19,484 bases of DNA, taken from assembly GCA_028696375.1 (NCBI GenBank), contig JAQVHD010000007.1:7346-26829 (forward strand). Reading direction: 5' to 3'. The notes beneath the pieces were generated by a model. That model was not told where the DNA came from. It did not search any database and saw nothing but the letters and a program-made list of their open reading frames with translations. This document shows positions 1 through 6,018 of the stretch, piece by piece; the first letter of the stretch is position 1; each line of letters opens with the position of its first letter. Made by a program: the position numbers and the translations under genes. The DNA comes from Minisyncoccota bacterium. Its GTDB lineage: Bacteria > Patescibacteriota > Minisyncoccia > UBA6257 > JAAZHW01.

Positions 1-216
1 TTTTAAAGTATCAATATCACTGTAGTTTTTAAAAATGAAATAATGACCAGTATATCCCTCTGCGCATAGCTGGTTTATCAAAGATTTACTCCCCTCTTCA
101 ACGGCGCTATCCAAGACAATAATCGGCCTATTTCCTCCTCTAATTACAGCAAGAAAAAATTTTTTCAATAGGGTAGTTTTACCAGTGTTTCTCTTTCCAA
201 CATAGCAGATATTCAT
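1..216 (-). CDS. P-loop NTPase, N-terminal part (cut by window edge)
   Basis: An open frame of 72 codons runs from an ATG at 216 off the left edge of the window. It is preceded by a strong Shine-Dalgarno sequence (AAAGGAGG, about 5 nt before ATG) and a good promoter. The protein opens MNICYVGKRNTGKTTL: a beta strand running straight into a Walker A motif (G7-x4-G12-K13-T14). A second hydrophobic strand ends in IIVLD near residues 38-42. This is the arrangement of a P-loop ATPase such as Zot/HerA-like or other small NTPases. The first 72 residues do not identify the family, and the Walker B motif lies outside the window. It is divergent from the HAD-like gene. Whether it works with the radical SAM pair further right cannot be told. 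Confidence 0.75.
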   Translation of the reverse strand, partial: MNICYVGKRNTGKTTLLKKFFLAVIRGGNRPIIVLDSAVEEGSKSLINQLCAEGYTGHYFIFKNYSDIDTLK

Positions 217-262
217 GGTAGCCTCCTTTTAAAGTTATATAATTTTTCAAAAATCTACAAAT

Positions 263-291
263 ATTATATTATAAATTAATTGATAATACAA
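263..291 (-). promoter_or_regulatory. Sigma70-type promoter of the P-loop NTPase gene
   Basis: Read on the minus strand there is TTGTAT (286-291), a 17-nt spacer and a perfect TATAAT (263-268). The start site would fall near 256, giving a leader of about 40 nt that contains the SD. The -35 box lies between the two possible starts of the divergent HAD gene. Confidence 0.55.
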
Positions 292-294
292 CCA

Positions 295-984
295 ATGATA
301 AAATCTTTAATTTTCGATCTCAATGATACTTTAGATAATACCAATGAGGCCATCATCAGAGCTTTTGAGGCAGTTTTGAAAAAACATTTTCCTGCCATTA
401 CCCAAAGCAAACTTCAAAAATTTGCCGAGGAATTAATGGTATTCTTTTGGCAAGCTGACAGGCTAGCAGATTTATCTTATCCTGAGTGGACGATGGAAGA
501 TATTATTAAGCATTGTGTTAAGAAATGGGCTAATTCCGAAGCTATAGAGATAGACATCGACATTTTTACCCGCGACTACAACGCAATTAGAAAACGGCAC
601 TTAATTATTAAACCAAAAATGGCGAAGTTAATTAAAGGGTTGCCCTCTTATTTACTCAAGTTTATTATTTCTCAGGGCAACTCAAAGGGTGATATTATTG
701 ATTTACTTCAGCAATCCAATTTAGCCGAATCTGATTTTACCGAAATAATTTCTACAAGATTATTTAAAGAAGAGAATAAGCCGAGCATTAATATTTTAAA
801 ATATATTCTTAAAAAATACTCTTTAAAACCAGAGGAATGTTTAATGATTGGAGATGATGTTTGCGCTGATTTGATGCCAGCTAAAATTTTAGGGATGAAA
901 ACCGTTTTAATTTCGAACTATGTTGATGAATTGTCAATAAGCGATTCTCAATTGCCGCCGTTAATAAAAAAGTATATCGGATAA
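295..984 (+). CDS. HAD-superfamily hydrolase with altered motif I
   Basis: Positions below count from an in-frame ATG at 280. I prefer the ATG at 295, which puts motif I at its usual place close to the N-terminus; neither start has an SD. HAD motifs appear in order: motif I FDLNDTL (D13 nucleophile, N15, T17), a helical cap at about 20-110, motif II IISQGN (S131), motif III K167 in NKPS, and motif IV GDDVCAD (191-197). Length (229 aa) is normal for a subfamily I phosphatase or phosphoglycolate-phosphatase-like enzyme. The acid/base Asp of motif I (second D of DxD) is Asn here, so ordinary phosphatase turnover may be weakened or the chemistry may differ. Substrate unknown. It converges with the C39-like gene, with a 50-nt gap between them. 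Confidence 0.85.
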   Translation: MIKSLIFDLNDTLDNTNEAIIRAFEAVLKKHFPAITQSKLQKFAEELMVFFWQADRLADLSYPEWTMEDIIKHCVKKWANSEAIEIDIDIFTRDYNAIRKRHLIIKPKMAKLIKGLPSYLLKFIISQGNSKGDIIDLLQQSNLAESDFTEIISTRLFKEENKPSINILKYILKKYSLKPEECLMIGDDVCADLMPAKILGMKTVLISNYVDELSISDSQLPPLIKKYIG

Positions 985-1034
985 AGATTGATATTGAAAA
1001 ATAAAAATATCGATTGGGGCGTTTTAATTTAGAA

Positions 1035-1664
1035 CTAAGATAAAAACTTTTTGCCCTTTTCTAAGACCATAACCCAACCGCCCCACTGATATAAAGCAAA
1101 AAAGAGACGGTTTTGATGGATAATCTCTTTTTTGAACATTCGGCGTTGAGGGTTTAAAATTATAAAATTTTCGCCCTTATAACCGTTTACGATAATAAAA
1201 TGGCCACCTTCCATTGGTTTTTGGTTTATAATACTAGAGGAAACCGCTAGAATCAAAGGGCATCGTTTTCTAAGATAATGCTTAAATGAAGCAGGGGTAG
1301 TAATTTCTCGATAAAATTTGCCACCCGCTTCAATAAAATTTAAAACCGAACGCCTCGCCTGAATTAAAAGAGTATTAGATGTTTTTTGTTGAGCCAATAT
1401 TTTTTTAAAATGTGATTCCTCAATTAATAACCAATGTGGCTTAAAAATCCTATTACTATAGCTATAGATTGATACTTTAAAACCAAAACAAAGGGCAATG
1501 CTTCCTAAATCAGTTATCCAGACAGGAGAAGATAAACGTCGAAATTTGGATGATAGGTCATAATTATCGAAATTAGATTTGTAGTAACCAAAAATTAATT
1601 TTAAACACTTGAGTCCACAATTTTCATTTGCAGTAACAGGGAGAGTTTTGATTTTTAACTCCAT
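1035..1664 (-). CDS. Stand-alone C39-like papain-fold cysteine peptidase
   Basis: A 209-aa soluble protein with no signal peptide or membrane segment. Near the N-terminus LPVTANENCGLKCLKLIFGYY matches the C39 active-site pattern, making C16 the likely nucleophile. GGHFIIVNGYKGENFIILNP supplies H155 and the third residue at N171 (Asn rather than Asp). C39 peptidases usually cleave leader peptides and are fused to ABC exporters; this one is free-standing. It follows the radical SAM gene by 14 nt on the same strand, has no SD and probably depends on that transcript. The pairing suggests processing of a modified peptide, which is inference. A non-proteolytic papain-fold role is also possible. It ends in TAG. 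Confidence 0.72.
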   Translation of the reverse strand: MELKIKTLPVTANENCGLKCLKLIFGYYKSNFDNYDLSSKFRRLSSPVWITDLGSIALCFGFKVSIYSYSNRIFKPHWLLIEESHFKKILAQQKTSNTLLIQARRSVLNFIEAGGKFYREITTPASFKHYLRKRCPLILAVSSSIINQKPMEGGHFIIVNGYKGENFIILNPQRRMFKKEIIHQNRLFFALYQWGGWVMVLEKGKKFLS

Positions 1665-1678
1665 TTCAGAGGAGATTT

Positions 1679-3085
1679 TTATACTCGACCGTAGTTGGTA
1701 GAAACCCCTCGTTTTTTATTGGTATTTTTTAATTTCTCGTCTTTCCCATTTTTTAGATTTTTTTTCAGCCATTCCTTTATAAGAAAAATAAATATCTTAT
1801 ACCTGTCATTATGAGAAGGGTCTTCTCGATAAATATTGCCAAAAGCTCCATAACAGGAATAAATACAGGAACAACACATTCCTCGAAAAAGACACTCACG
1901 GCATTTGGGAATATCTGCGGCAGTTCTATTTCTTAATTTTTGTACCCAAGGTTTTTGTAACATTTTAACTATCGGTTCCTCTAAAATATTTCCCATTTTT
2001 AATTCTTGCACTCCCTTGAAACCATCACAAGGAAAGACGTCCCCATTGGGATTAACCGAAATAATTTCTCTGGCGGCGCCGCAGGGATAGCGAAGGCAGA
2101 TGTAATCACGGATTGGCGTATAGACATTTTCTTCAAAGATATGAATAGAGAAATTAACCGCTCCTGTTTTTTTACTTCGATGATACATTTTTACAAAACA
2201 CCTATACCAGTCATTGTCATTCGGCGCCATATTATTTTTTAATTCTCTGCCCAAGATATTAACGGGGCGAGGTTTAAATCCAATATGAGCTTTTCGGAAA
2301 AAATCCACTATTTCTTTTGGATGTTTAACATTGTGTTTTCCAATAGTACAAACAGAACCATCAATAGGTACGCCATTTTTGCGTAGCAATTGAATCCCTC
2401 TCCAAATGTCTTGAAAGGCCCCTTTACCATTAGGATATACCCTAGCACCATTCGTTAATTTTTCTGGGCCATCTAGACTAATACCAATCTTGATATTATA
2501 TCTTTTTAATAATCTAATTATTCGTTGATTGATTAAAATTCCATTGCTTTCTACCCTAAAAGATACTATTTTGCCATATTTTGGCGCTTGTTTGCTAGCA
2601 TATTGGGCGCAAAATTCAATAGCTTCAGGATTTAATAAGGGTTCACCTCCTTGAAATTCAAAAGTAATTTTTTTAGTCTCTGGCATTTGTAGCATTTGAT
2701 CCACAATTTCCTTTATCACTTTCTTTCCCATATCATTGGTTTTATCTCCTTGCCCGCATTCAGCAAAACAATATTTACAAAATAGATTACATCTTAAAGT
2801 AACATTGATTACCACCACTGAAGGATAATTAGCCGGTTTGGGAAATGAAAAAGAAACTACTTTTCCTTCCTCCGTTTGGTTTAATTGGCGCAAATATAGG
2901 TTTTCACACATTAAACTGTCAAGTTTCCCTTCCTCATATTTTGCAAATTCTTTATCGCTTAGAGCCATCCAAGATCCGATAGAAGGATTAATCAAAATAT
3001 GAAATTTCCGTCCTTTAACCCAAAGAACAAATTTTTTAATGGATGGTAATTTTTTATATTGGTGAGTTAGCCAGGGCGTTTTCAT
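1679..3085 (-). CDS. Radical SAM/SPASM protein, likely peptide or protein maturase
   Basis: 468 aa. Residues 20-80 form a small N-terminal domain (FHILINPSIGSWMALSDKEF) resembling the peptide-recognition-like region that precedes many SPASM maturases. The radical SAM core follows: C99-x3-C103-x2-C106 for the SAM-binding 4Fe-4S cluster, GGEP at 146-149, and ISLDGP at 202-207. The SPASM domain begins with C335-x12-G-x4-C353 and continues with C395-x2-C398-x5-C404, then C405, C407 and C411, for auxiliary clusters. The C-terminus is Lys-rich and looks disordered. Relatives include anaerobic sulfatase-maturing enzymes and RiPP maturases; no sulfatase is in the window. An in-frame stop just upstream fixes the start at 3085, without SD. 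A TATAAT (minus strand, 3153-3158) may be its -10 box. The substrate is unknown. Confidence 0.9.
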   Translation of the reverse strand: MKTPWLTHQYKKLPSIKKFVLWVKGRKFHILINPSIGSWMALSDKEFAKYEEGKLDSLMCENLYLRQLNQTEEGKVVSFSFPKPANYPSVVVINVTLRCNLFCKYCFAECGQGDKTNDMGKKVIKEIVDQMLQMPETKKITFEFQGGEPLLNPEAIEFCAQYASKQAPKYGKIVSFRVESNGILINQRIIRLLKRYNIKIGISLDGPEKLTNGARVYPNGKGAFQDIWRGIQLLRKNGVPIDGSVCTIGKHNVKHPKEIVDFFRKAHIGFKPRPVNILGRELKNNMAPNDNDWYRCFVKMYHRSKKTGAVNFSIHIFEENVYTPIRDYICLRYPCGAAREIISVNPNGDVFPCDGFKGVQELKMGNILEEPIVKMLQKPWVQKLRNRTAADIPKCRECLFRGMCCSCIYSCYGAFGNIYREDPSHNDRYKIFIFLIKEWLKKNLKNGKDEKLKNTNKKRGVSTNYGRV

Positions 3086-3273
3086 ATATTAATTTTTGTA
3101 TTTTCTTGTTGTTTGTTCCCGATCCAATGACTAGGGATTAGCGTACTTAATTATTATAACGCGCTCTTTTTAAAAGGAAAGGGCTATTGTTTAAAAATCG
3201 TAAATCTTTAATTAAACTTTCCGAGTTTTTATATTTATGTGGATAAGTTGCCTGCTTGATTGAAGGTGCGTTT

Positions 3274-3311
3274 AGCAGGCCGTTCCTCGCTTTTGCGAGG
3301 AACGGCCTGCT
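3274..3311. repeat. Perfect 17-bp inverted repeat with TTTT loop
   Basis: AGCAGGCCGTTCCTCGC and its exact reverse complement flank TTTT. There is no T tract after it and it lies upstream of the -35 box, so it is not a terminator for a gene on the left. It is either a DNA cruciform or operator-like site, or a mobile palindrome carried within the repeated module. Confidence 0.85.
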
Positions 3312-3333
3312 TCGCGTCTCTTTTCGGAAGCGC

Positions 3334-3362
3334 TTGACAAAGGAGAAAAGAGGGAGCATAAT
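3334..3362 (+). promoter_or_regulatory. Strong sigma70-type promoter for the 59-aa gene
   Basis: TTGACA (3334-3339), 17-nt spacer, CATAAT (3357-3362). The predicted start near 3369 falls at the foot of the leader hairpin and leaves a leader of about 84 nt. Confidence 0.75.
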
Positions 3363-3368
3363 CTAAGT

Positions 3369-3423
3369 AGATCTTTAATAATTAAATAAAGATCTGCGCC
3401 TTGGTGTCTGGCTTTGCCAGACA
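3369..3423 (+). promoter_or_regulatory. Structured 5' leader with two stem-loops
   Basis: Two inverted repeats lie between the predicted transcription start and the SD: AGATCTTTA/TAAAGATCT (3369-3395, 9 bp) and TGTCTGGC-TTT-GCCAGACA (3405-3423, 8 bp). A hairpin at the very 5' end could protect the mRNA from decay. No known riboswitch class is recognisable. Confidence 0.55.
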
Positions 3424-3452
3424 AATCTAGCAAGGGAAAGGAGGTGAAAAGG

Positions 3453-3632
3453 ATGGGTTCTTGGAAATCTAGCAATCCTCATGAGGGAAAAGATGAAAGA
3501 ATTGGCAGGCATATTGATGTTTATCACACTGACGAAAGTGGAAAAAGAGATGGGCCGCACAGTAAAGACATTAAAATAAGTTATGATAAAGACAAACCCT
3601 TTGTTCGTGACGTCGTCCCTCCCAAAAAATAA
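3453..3632 (+). CDS. Small hydrophilic hypothetical protein (59 aa)
   Basis: I chose the ATG at 3453 because AAAGGAGGTGA, almost a perfect anti-SD match, lies just upstream; a more upstream in-frame ATG at 3414 falls inside a leader hairpin. The product starts MGSWKSSNPHEGKDERIGRH and is rich in Lys, Asp, His and Gly. It has no Cys, no signal peptide and no membrane segment, and ends PPKK. I do not recognise the family. Promoter and SD both predict high expression. It points away from the radical SAM gene and could be considered as its substrate, but it has no GG leader-cleavage site, so that is speculative. Confidence 0.65.
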   Translation: MGSWKSSNPHEGKDERIGRHIDVYHTDESGKRDGPHSKDIKISYDKDKPFVRDVVPPKK

Positions 3633-3701
3633 TCGGCTTCCAGTTTAATTTTTAAAAGATTTTTAATTTGCCTTATTTTTTATTTTTGGTACTGTATAAA
3701 T

Positions 3702-3989
3702 ATGCAACAAAATTCCTCCCAAAAATCTTATGAATTGGAGTGGACCACTGAGGAAGAAAAGGATTTAATGAGAAGGATTTTGAATTTGAGAGATGATCAA
3801 ATTGCTAGTTTGCTGAATCTCGTTGGTTTAAACTTTTCCCTTTCGGACATAGAAAATGTTGTAAAAGATATTCGGGAAAATAGTGAGCGTTCTGCTCATC
3901 TGCCAATTTTAATTCATGAAGCCAATTCCAAAGAAAATTTATTATGGTGGCTCGATTATTTTGAGAGAGCTAACCTAAAAAGTAAATGA
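3702..3989 (+). CDS. Hypothetical helical protein (95 aa)
   Basis: The ATG at 3702 follows a short AT-rich gap with no SD; a TATAAA sits only a few bases before it. The protein is acidic and predicted mostly helical (EEEKDLMRRILNLRDDQ at about 17-33), with a Trp-rich LLWWLDYFERANL segment near the end. It has no signal peptide, membrane segment or recognised motif. It ends in TGA and a terminator follows 45 nt later, so it is probably the last gene of the transcript from the 3334 promoter or a separate short unit. The function is unknown. Confidence 0.6.
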   Translation: MQQNSSQKSYELEWTTEEEKDLMRRILNLRDDQIASLLNLVGLNFSLSDIENVVKDIRENSERSAHLPILIHEANSKENLLWWLDYFERANLKSK

Positions 3990-4033
3990 CCTATCCGAAC
4001 GCCTTGCTTTAAGCAGAACGAAGTAATAAAAAT

Positions 4034-4069
4034 AAGGACTGTCTTTCAGTAATGGAAGGCAGTCTTTTT
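4034..4069 (+). terminator. Rho-independent terminator after the 95-aa gene
   Basis: AAGGACTGTCTTTC pairs, with a few wobbles, with GGAAGGCAGTCTTT across a short AGTAAT loop, followed by a T run. This ends the 59-aa/95-aa unit. Confidence 0.75.
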
Positions 4070-4109
4070 AATATTTTTAATAAAAAATTCAAATATCAAA
4101 ATGATTGTA

Positions 4110-4144
4110 GCTTAGGAAAATTTTTGTTGAAAATTTTCCTTAGC
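4110..4144. repeat. 15-bp inverted repeat
   Basis: GCTTAGGAAAATTTT (4110-4124) and AAAATTTTCCTTAGC (4130-4144) form a stem with one mismatch and a 5-nt loop. It lies beyond the terminator and has no T tract of its own. It is probably an intergenic palindrome. Confidence 0.6.
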
Positions 4145-4172
4145 CTTCTAAATTTTGACCTTTGAGTTCTGA

Positions 4173-4292
4173 TGTCATCCTGAGAGCAAAGCCCGAAGGA
4201 TCCCTTGCTAACTCTCTTTCTTGTCATCCTGAACGAAGTGAAGGATCCCGTGCCAAGTAAGTGAGAGATTCTTCGCAAAGCTCAGAATGACA
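4173..4292. repeat. REP/MITE-like palindromic repeats (half copy and full copy)
   Basis: A half unit begins TGTCATCCTGAGAGC at 4173. A full unit follows at 4222-4292: TGTCATCCTGAACGAAG on the left and GCTCAGAATGACA on the right, imperfect inverted repeats of about 71 nt overall. This sequence type, often misread as coding (HPERSEGS), is widespread in intergenic DNA of many bacteria. Confidence 0.8.
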
Positions 4293-4440
4293 ATAAAAAA
4301 ATCAAAGATCAAAAATCAAAAATCAAAAATTAATTACAGAAAGAAAATCAAAAATCAAAGATCAAAGATCAAAAAGATAAATAATAACTCAAAACTCAAA
4401 AGTCAAAACTCAAAGCCACAACTCAAAACCTTAAAACTAT
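4293..4440. repeat. Low-complexity A/TCAAA-type tract
   Basis: The stretch consists of degenerate short repeats such as ATCAAAAATCAAAAATCAAA and later ACTCAAAA units. It carries no gene I can support. Such tracts are common between genes in CPR genomes; a shorter relative lies at about 11027-11066. Confidence 0.75.
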
Positions 4441-4445
4441 CCGCT

Positions 4446-4517
4446 TGTCATCCTGAACGAAGTGAAGGATCCCGTGCCCAGTAATCGAGGGATTCTTCGC
4501 TAACGCTCAGAATGACA
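4446..4517. repeat. REP/MITE-like palindromic repeat, second full copy
   Basis: TGTCATCCTGAACGAAG at 4446 and GCTCAGAATGACA ending at 4517 repeat the unit at 4222-4292 almost exactly. The two full copies are separated by the A/TCAAA tract. Confidence 0.8.
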
Positions 4518-4588
4518 AGAAAAAATTGCTCAGAATGACAATGGAAAGAATGCTCAGAATGACAGCGGCAAAATTGCTTAGAATAACG
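4505..4588 (+). repeat. Tandem array of 23-24-nt half-sites
   Basis: GCTCAGAATGACA recurs at 4505, 4528 and 4552, and a degenerate GCTTAGAATAACG at 4576. The period is 23, 24 and 24 nt. The array extends from the right arm of the palindrome, as if only that end had been re-copied. Confidence 0.75.
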
Positions 4589-4600
4589 AATGGTGTTGTT

Positions 4601-4762
4601 TGCGGATAAGTTGCTTGCTTGATTAAAGGTGTTTTTAGCAGGCCGTTCCTCGCAAAAGCGAGGAACAGGCTGCTTCGCGTCTCTTTTTGGAAGCGCTTGA
4701 CAAAGGAGAAAAGAGGGAGTATAATAGGAGTAGATCTTTGATAATAAAATAAAGATCTGCGC
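4601..4762 (+). repeat. Promoter-leader module, copy 2
   Basis: Gap-free counterpart of 3238-3399. The box at 4601 is TGCGGATAA. The palindrome is at 4637-4674 with an AAAA loop and two arm changes, the promoter at 4697-4725 and the AGATCT hairpin at 4732-4758. The copies diverge after about 4762, where each gene has its own second leader hairpin and SD. Confidence 0.9.
4697..4725 (+). promoter_or_regulatory. Consensus sigma70-type promoter of the barrel-protein gene
   Basis: TTGACA (4697-4702), 17-nt spacer, TATAAT (4720-4725): both boxes match consensus exactly. Transcription should start near 4732, at the first base of the leader hairpin. Confidence 0.85.
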
Positions 4763-4805
4763 GTCTCGGGTTTTGCCGAAAGGCGAAACAAATCCAAACG
4801 AGACG
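4732..4805 (+). promoter_or_regulatory. Structured 5' leader with GNRA-capped hairpin
   Basis: The leader begins with the AGATCTTT/AAAGATCT stem (4732-4758). CGTCTCG (4762-4768) then pairs with CGAGACG (4799-4805) and encloses TTTTGCC-GAAA-GGCGAAA (4771-4788), a 7-bp stem with one G-U pair and a GAAA tetraloop. The SD (GAGGAGGTG) follows at once. The outer stem stops just short of the SD, so folding could influence its access. Confidence 0.6.
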
Positions 4806-4821
4806 GCAGAGGAGGTGTGTC

Positions 4822-5970
4822 ATGAAAAAGAAAAGATTTTTTCTGTTTTTGATTGTAATTTTGTTGGGATTTTCGCTGGCTTGGGCTGGCGATAATCCAA
4901 AAGAAAAGAAAGTTTATGTCAGATTTTCTGTGGGCTATGGTCTTCCGATCGGGACCAATTCCATCAGGCCGAGTTGGAATCTTGGGTATACGACATTCTA
5001 TTTCGGTCAAACGGGATATTCTTATCCGTTGGATCCGACAATGGAACCATGGTTAGTAAAAAGACTTTATCAGGATATGCCCCAAAAGGCTCCAGCCCCT
5101 AACGATTATTACTGGTTTAATTTGGTTGGAGAAATACCGGATTTCTTCTTGAAAGTTGGTGATAGAGTTGCATATAATGGTTATTCTCAATCTCAGTATA
5201 AAGGTTGTATCCCGCCTATTCAACTGGGAATTGATTTGAAGTTGGCTAAACATATGTTTATTTCTTTTGATGTTTTTGCTTGCCAGAATAAACTTACCGT
5301 TCAAGAAGAGGGTTACATTCTTTATGTAAAGGGCGTATGGGGACCATATTATGAATTGATGCAGCCTGATGGGCATTACGGATTTACAGAGTGGTACCTC
5401 GATACTATTATGGAACATCCAACTGTGAATATGCAAATGAAAATCTGGAATTTTGGTATTACTCCAGGCCTCAAGTTTGAAATTCCAATTTTCAAAGGTT
5501 TTACAATACTTCCAAAGGTTGGTGTAGCGTTGATGTGGACTAATGCGAAAGCTACTTCTGATTGGGCACTCGATTACTTGTATCCATATGATTTTGTTTT
5601 TAAACTGATTGGAGATGAGTTAGGTAAACCAAACTATTTTGATAAAACGGTTTGGCAAGTTGTTCAGAATACAACTCAATTTGCTATTGCTCCACTTGTT
5701 GGACTTGATTTTGGAATAGGGAAGAATTTCTATGTTAGTGGTGAGCTTCAGTTGGGCACAGGGAAGGATTTTTCTGTTGTCACTGCAGATGGTCAGGGAA
5801 TTTATAAAGGTCTGTTACTGTACAATAATTCTAATCAGATGAGATTTTGTGAAGTTGATCCGGCATACGAAGATTTTCGTCATGGAAATTACGGGACTCC
5901 AGTGAAAGATGATTTCATCCATTTGAACAAAGTGAAATTGTTAAAAGTTTCTGCAGGGTTCAGATTTTAA
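4822..5970 (+). CDS. Predicted outer-membrane beta-barrel protein
   Basis: 382 aa with an SD (GAGGAGGTG) ahead of the ATG. A classical signal peptide MKKKRFFLFLIVILLGFSLAWA is cut after AWA. The mature protein shows barrel grammar: an opening strand VYVRFSVGYGLPIG (31-44), strand-turn-strand pairs at about 132-155, 210-240 and 286-312 (APLVGLDFGIGKNFYVSGEL), and a last strand VKLLKVSAGFRF ending in Phe, as in the BAM recognition signal. About eight to ten strands with long Trp/Tyr-rich loops are plausible. I cannot name a family or ligand. It is monocistronic, between a consensus promoter and a strong terminator. In a CPR cell, thought to lack an outer membrane, this is unexpected: transfer, a surface role, or a wrong lineage call would each explain it. 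Confidence 0.75.
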   Translation: MKKKRFFLFLIVILLGFSLAWAGDNPKEKKVYVRFSVGYGLPIGTNSIRPSWNLGYTTFYFGQTGYSYPLDPTMEPWLVKRLYQDMPQKAPAPNDYYWFNLVGEIPDFFLKVGDRVAYNGYSQSQYKGCIPPIQLGIDLKLAKHMFISFDVFACQNKLTVQEEGYILYVKGVWGPYYELMQPDGHYGFTEWYLDTIMEHPTVNMQMKIWNFGITPGLKFEIPIFKGFTILPKVGVALMWTNAKATSDWALDYLYPYDFVFKLIGDELGKPNYFDKTVWQVVQNTTQFAIAPLVGLDFGIGKNFYVSGELQLGTGKDFSVVTADGQGIYKGLLLYNNSNQMRFCEVDPAYEDFRHGNYGTPVKDDFIHLNKVKLLKVSAGFRF

Positions 5971-5986
5971 AAAATTGAAATAAAAT

Positions 5987-6015
5987 AAAGGACTGCTTTT
6001 TAGCGGTCCTTTTTT
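5987..6015 (+). terminator. Rho-independent terminator of the barrel-protein gene
   Basis: AAAGGACTGC and GCGGTCCTTT form a 10-bp stem (one G-U pair) around TTTTTA, followed by more T residues. It starts 16 nt after the stop codon. Confidence 0.88.
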
Positions 6016-6018
6016 ATT

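Larger units (their letters stand above)
3238..3399 (+). repeat. Promoter-leader module, copy 1
   Basis: This 162-nt segment aligns without gaps to 4601-4762. By hand I count about 18 differences, four of them in one hairpin loop. In order it holds a DnaA-box-like TGTGGATAA (3238-3246), a 38-nt palindrome (3274-3311), a strong promoter (3334-3362) and a leader hairpin (3369-3395). The copy sits directly before the 59-aa gene. The rest of the 3086-3452 gap holds only the presumed radical SAM promoter on the minus strand and AT-rich sequence. Confidence 0.9.

Noticed and set aside
3414..3452. Upstream ATG extending the 59-aa protein to 72 aa
   Set aside because: The ATG lies in a leader hairpin without SD, while the ATG at 3453 has a near-perfect SD.
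3147..3560. Several minus-strand frames across the first promoter module
   Set aside because: They read through the palindrome, promoter and leader; similar frames recur at 4507-5010 only because the DNA module is repeated.
4096..4278. 60-aa open frame on the minus strand
   Set aside because: It runs through the palindromic repeats and has no start signals or protein character.
4287..4484. 65-aa open frame ending SACHPERSEGSRAQ
   Set aside because: It is the A/TCAAA low-complexity tract followed by a REP-like repeat; HPERSEGS translations are a well-known annotation artefact.
4173..4588. CRISPR array
   Set aside because: The repeat units are palindromic halves at irregular or 24-nt spacing with no unique spacers of 30-40 nt and no cas genes.
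4507..5010. 167-aa minus-strand frame
   Set aside because: It is antisense to the module and the barrel gene's signal peptide; its Ser/Pro-rich translation reflects repeat DNA.
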